From contig NZ_CM001023.1 in the NCBI RefSeq assembly GCF_000166275.1, positions 4,033,001 through 4,097,000 of the forward strand: a stretch of DNA of 64,000 bases. Reading direction: 5' to 3'. The position numbers and the translations under genes are program-made. A model generated the notes under the pieces. It saw nothing but the letters and a program-made list of their open reading frames with translations, made no database searches and had not been told where the DNA came from. This document shows, piece after piece, positions 63,132-64,000 of the stretch. Numbering within the stretch: position 1 is the stretch's first letter; each line of letters opens with the position of its first letter. Source of the stretch: Algoriphagus machipongonensis. Lineage in GTDB: Bacteria > Bacteroidota > Bacteroidia > Cytophagales > Cyclobacteriaceae.

Positions 63132-64000
63132 ATGAAAACTCTTTTTTCTATCATTCTAATCCTAGCTGGATTTGCTTCTTATGCTCAGGAAACATTCAAT
63201 AAAAATCTCCCCTTAAAATATAGAAATATAGGCCCATTTAGAGGAGGAAGGTCTGTCACTGCCACTGGCGTAGTAGATGACCCGCTTGTTTATTATATGG
63301 GAAACACGGGAGGCGGAGTATGGAAAACCACAGACGCTGGTCAACATTGGGATAATATATCAGATGGATTTTTCTCAACTTCTTCTGTTGGAGCCATAGC
63401 AGTATCAGAAAGCAATCCTAACATAGTCTATGTTGGAATGGGTGAACATGCCCCTCGTGGTGTTATGACTTCTCATGGCGACGGAATGTATAAGTCCACC
63501 GATGCAGGAAAAACCTGGAAAAAGATTGGACTTGAAAAAACACAGCATATTTCACGGATTCAAATTCACCCAAGCAATCCAGATATAGTTTACATAGCTG
63601 CGCAAGGAGCTTTGCATGCGCCTAACCCGGAAAGAGGCATTTACAAATCCACTGATGGTGGAGAAAACTGGGAATTGGTACTTTTTGTAGATGAAAAGAC
63701 AGGTGCATCGGAACTTTCCATGGATATGAATTACCCTGAAATTCTTTATGCTGCCATGTGGGAACACCAGAGAGTACCTTGGAAAGTAATTAGTGGCGGA
63801 CCGGGAAGCGGCCTTTATAAATCAACAGATTCCGGGAAAACTTGGAAGAAAATCCATAAAGGTCTACCAGAGGAAAAAGGTAAAATGGCAATTTCAGTTT
63901 CACGGGCCAACTCCAATAAGGTATATGCTTTAATAGAATCTGACACCAACCAAGACAAGGGAGGCTTATTTGCCTCTGATAACGCAGGAGAAAGCTGGAG
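63132..64000 (+). CDS. Large BNR/VPS10-like beta-propeller protein, partial at window end
   Basis: An open frame from ATG 63132 that runs off the window; 289 codons are visible. A signal peptide (1-19, ending SYAQE) is followed by [20 protein letters not shown] and repeated propeller motifs ([72 protein letters not shown]). This is the sortilin/VPS10-like family often called glycosyl hydrolase in Bacteroidota, usually about 1000 residues. No catalytic role is proven. Its 3' end and any partner genes lie outside. Confidence 0.85.
   Translation, partial: MKTLFSIILILAGFASYAQETFNKNLPLKYRNIGPFRGGRSVTATGVVDDPLVYYMGNTGGGVWKTTDAGQHWDNISDGFFSTSSVGAIAVSESNPNIVYVGMGEHAPRGVMTSHGDGMYKSTDAGKTWKKIGLEKTQHISRIQIHPSNPDIVYIAAQGALHAPNPERGIYKSTDGGENWELVLFVDEKTGASELSMDMNYPEILYAAMWEHQRVPWKVISGGPGSGLYKSTDSGKTWKKIHKGLPEEKGKMAISVSRANSNKVYALIESDTNQDKGGLFASDNAGESW

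Overview
The window looks like a chromosomal segment of a Bacteroidota bacterium of the Cytophagales, plausibly a marine Algoriphagus or Cyclobacteriaceae relative. This is inferred from protein style: Bacteroidota-type TonB-dependent receptor, DUF6660-like and DUF6600-like proteins, LytTR regulator with TPR histidine kinase, many S1 sulfatases and secreted glycan or phosphoester hydrolases. Ribosome-binding sites are weak throughout. No rRNA, tRNA, CRISPR array or intact insertion sequence was recognised.

Layout. 1-11 kb: ammonium transporter, Tat-exported phospholipase C, a DUF6660-like protein with a TonB receptor, then small metabolic genes (aminotransferase, quinone oxidoreductase-like protein, SGNH hydrolase, GNAT). 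11-20 kb: a sulfated-glycan region with four S1 sulfatases (two are tandem duplicates), a beta-propeller glycosidase-like protein and a TetR regulator. 20-26 kb: ABC transporter pair, lipoprotein, and a LytTR regulator / TonB-like / TPR histidine kinase module. 26-38 kb: secreted esterases and phosphoesterases (carboxylesterase, a PLC-like/alkaline phosphatase fusion, PI-PLC-like protein, metallophosphoesterase, PhoD-like protein) and a sialidase. 38-44 kb: PqaA-like protein, CE15-like esterase, then a compact sialidase-like / DHDPS-NAL lyase / sodium symporter operon. 44.1-51.7 kb: an accessory island. 51.7-54.5 kb: split NAD(P) transhydrogenase operon. 55-64 kb: two Gfo/Idh/MocA oxidoreductases, a PRMT-like methyltransferase, DinB-like protein, SDR, heme-binding protein, DUF6600-like protein with a serine/arginine-rich tail, and the start of a large BNR-propeller protein cut by the window end.

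The most interesting part is the island at 45130-51197. It is a five-gene, minus-strand, tightly packed operon: a 76-residue protein, a 750-residue GHKL ATPase, a DNA N4/N6 methyltransferase, a nuclease-fold candidate with a D...E-x-E motif, and a second unrelated GHKL ATPase. No helicase is present. This resembles the GHKL/MutL/MORC-associated restriction-modification systems predicted by comparative genomics, but I cannot match this exact set to a named defence system. It is flanked by a decayed winged-helix gene fragment, degenerate direct repeats and several strong palindromes, as expected for a variable locus between two conserved operons.

How the genes fit together: most others encode secreted or surface machinery for harvesting sulfate, phosphate and sugars from complex polymers, with uptake by TonB and sodium-symport systems. 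Substrates are inferred, not shown.
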